From CAYSYN01 sp964447735 (GTDB lineage Bacteria > Patescibacteriota > Minisyncoccia > Minisyncoccales > GBS-2), in the NCBI GenBank assembly GCA_964447735.1, contig CAYUTJ010000017.1:1-13167 (forward strand): a stretch of DNA of 13,167 nucleotides, written 5' to 3'. A program made the translations under genes and the position numbers. Positions 13,073 to 13,167 of this stretch are shown here, piece after piece (the stretch's first letter is position 1; each line of letters starts with the position of its first letter). Below the pieces are notes generated by a model, which saw nothing but the letters and a program-made list of their open reading frames with translations, made no database searches and was not told the DNA's origin.

Positions 13073-13087
13073 CAAAGCTGCGCTTTG
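13073..13087. repeat. Small hairpin upstream of tRNA-Asn
   Basis: CAAAGC (13073-13078), loop TGC and GCTTTG (13082-13087) form a perfect 6-bp hairpin 6 nt before the tRNA. No T-tract follows. It may be a processing or pausing structure in the precursor. Confidence 0.4.
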
Positions 13088-13093
13088 TGACAT

Positions 13094-13166
13094 TCCGGGG
13101 TAGCTCAGCTGGTAGAGCGGCTGGCTGTTAACCAGTAGGTCGTGGGTTCGAGTCCCACCCCCGGAG
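13094..13166 (+). tRNA. tRNA-Asn(GTT)
   Basis: The acceptor TCCGGGG (13094-13100) pairs with CCCCGGA (13159-13165) and the discriminator is G at 13166. The D-arm is GCTC...GAGC. The anticodon stem GCTGG/CCAGT encloses loop CTGTTAA, giving anticodon GTT at 13127-13129. The variable loop is AGGTC and the T-arm GTGGG-TTCGAGT-CCCAC. The length of 73 nt is standard. The window ends one base later, so whether CCA is encoded cannot be seen. Confidence 0.97.
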
Positions 13167-13167
13167 C

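Overview
The window is gene-dense, strongly A/T-rich bacterial DNA with Lys/Ile/Phe-rich proteins, short or overlapping gene junctions, TGA used as a stop codon, no encoded CCA on the tRNAs where it can be judged, and a small GIY-YIG protein and an S23-type four-helix-bundle protein. Together these suggest a Candidate Phyla Radiation (Patescibacteria) genome, probably Parcubacteria-like, from a metagenome assembly. That placement is inference from gene style, not from a marker tree. TGA as a stop argues against the Gly-recoded Gracilibacteria/SR1 code.

Layout. (1) 1-1113: the 3' end of a class II tRNA (serine), a ParB-nuclease-domain gene starting 2 nt after that tRNA, a complete tRNA-Ser(TGA), and a GC-rich cassette of nested hairpins. 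(2) 1114-3595, plus strand: GIY-YIG protein, ACT-domain protein, short MscS-type channel and a GH15/GDE-like glucosidase, tightly packed and probably co-transcribed. The 100-N gap inside this block is flanked by an exact 55-nt duplication and is almost certainly an assembly artefact. (3) 9893-3569, minus strand: a seven-gene overlapping operon of three GT4 glycosyltransferase paralogues, one divergent GT-B-like protein, a SAM methyltransferase, an APH/choline-kinase-like kinase and a YfcE-type metallophosphatase. It looks like a glycan or glycoconjugate pathway of unknown product. (4) 9894-9931: a 38-nt divergent control region with two overlapping promoters. (5) 9932-12623, plus strand: dnaG and rpoD, the core of the macromolecular synthesis operon, separated by a second 100-N gap that hides the dnaG stop and the true rpoD start. 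(6) 12624-13064: a four-helix-bundle gene bracketed by inwardly facing heptamer repeats ending in a perfect 9-bp inverted repeat, possibly a small mobile unit. (7) 13094-13166: tRNA-Asn(GTT).

How it works together. The divergent region couples the housekeeping replication/transcription genes to the glycosyltransferase operon. The -10 element serving dnaG overlaps the -10 of the glycan operon, so the two promoters should exclude each other. No convincing Shine-Dalgarno sequence precedes any visible start. dnaG appears leaderless, and several starts touch or overlap the preceding stop. The most unusual items are the heptamer-bounded four-helix-bundle unit, the overlapping divergent/leaderless promoter pair, the nested-hairpin cassette behind tRNA-Ser, and the seven-gene glycan operon.
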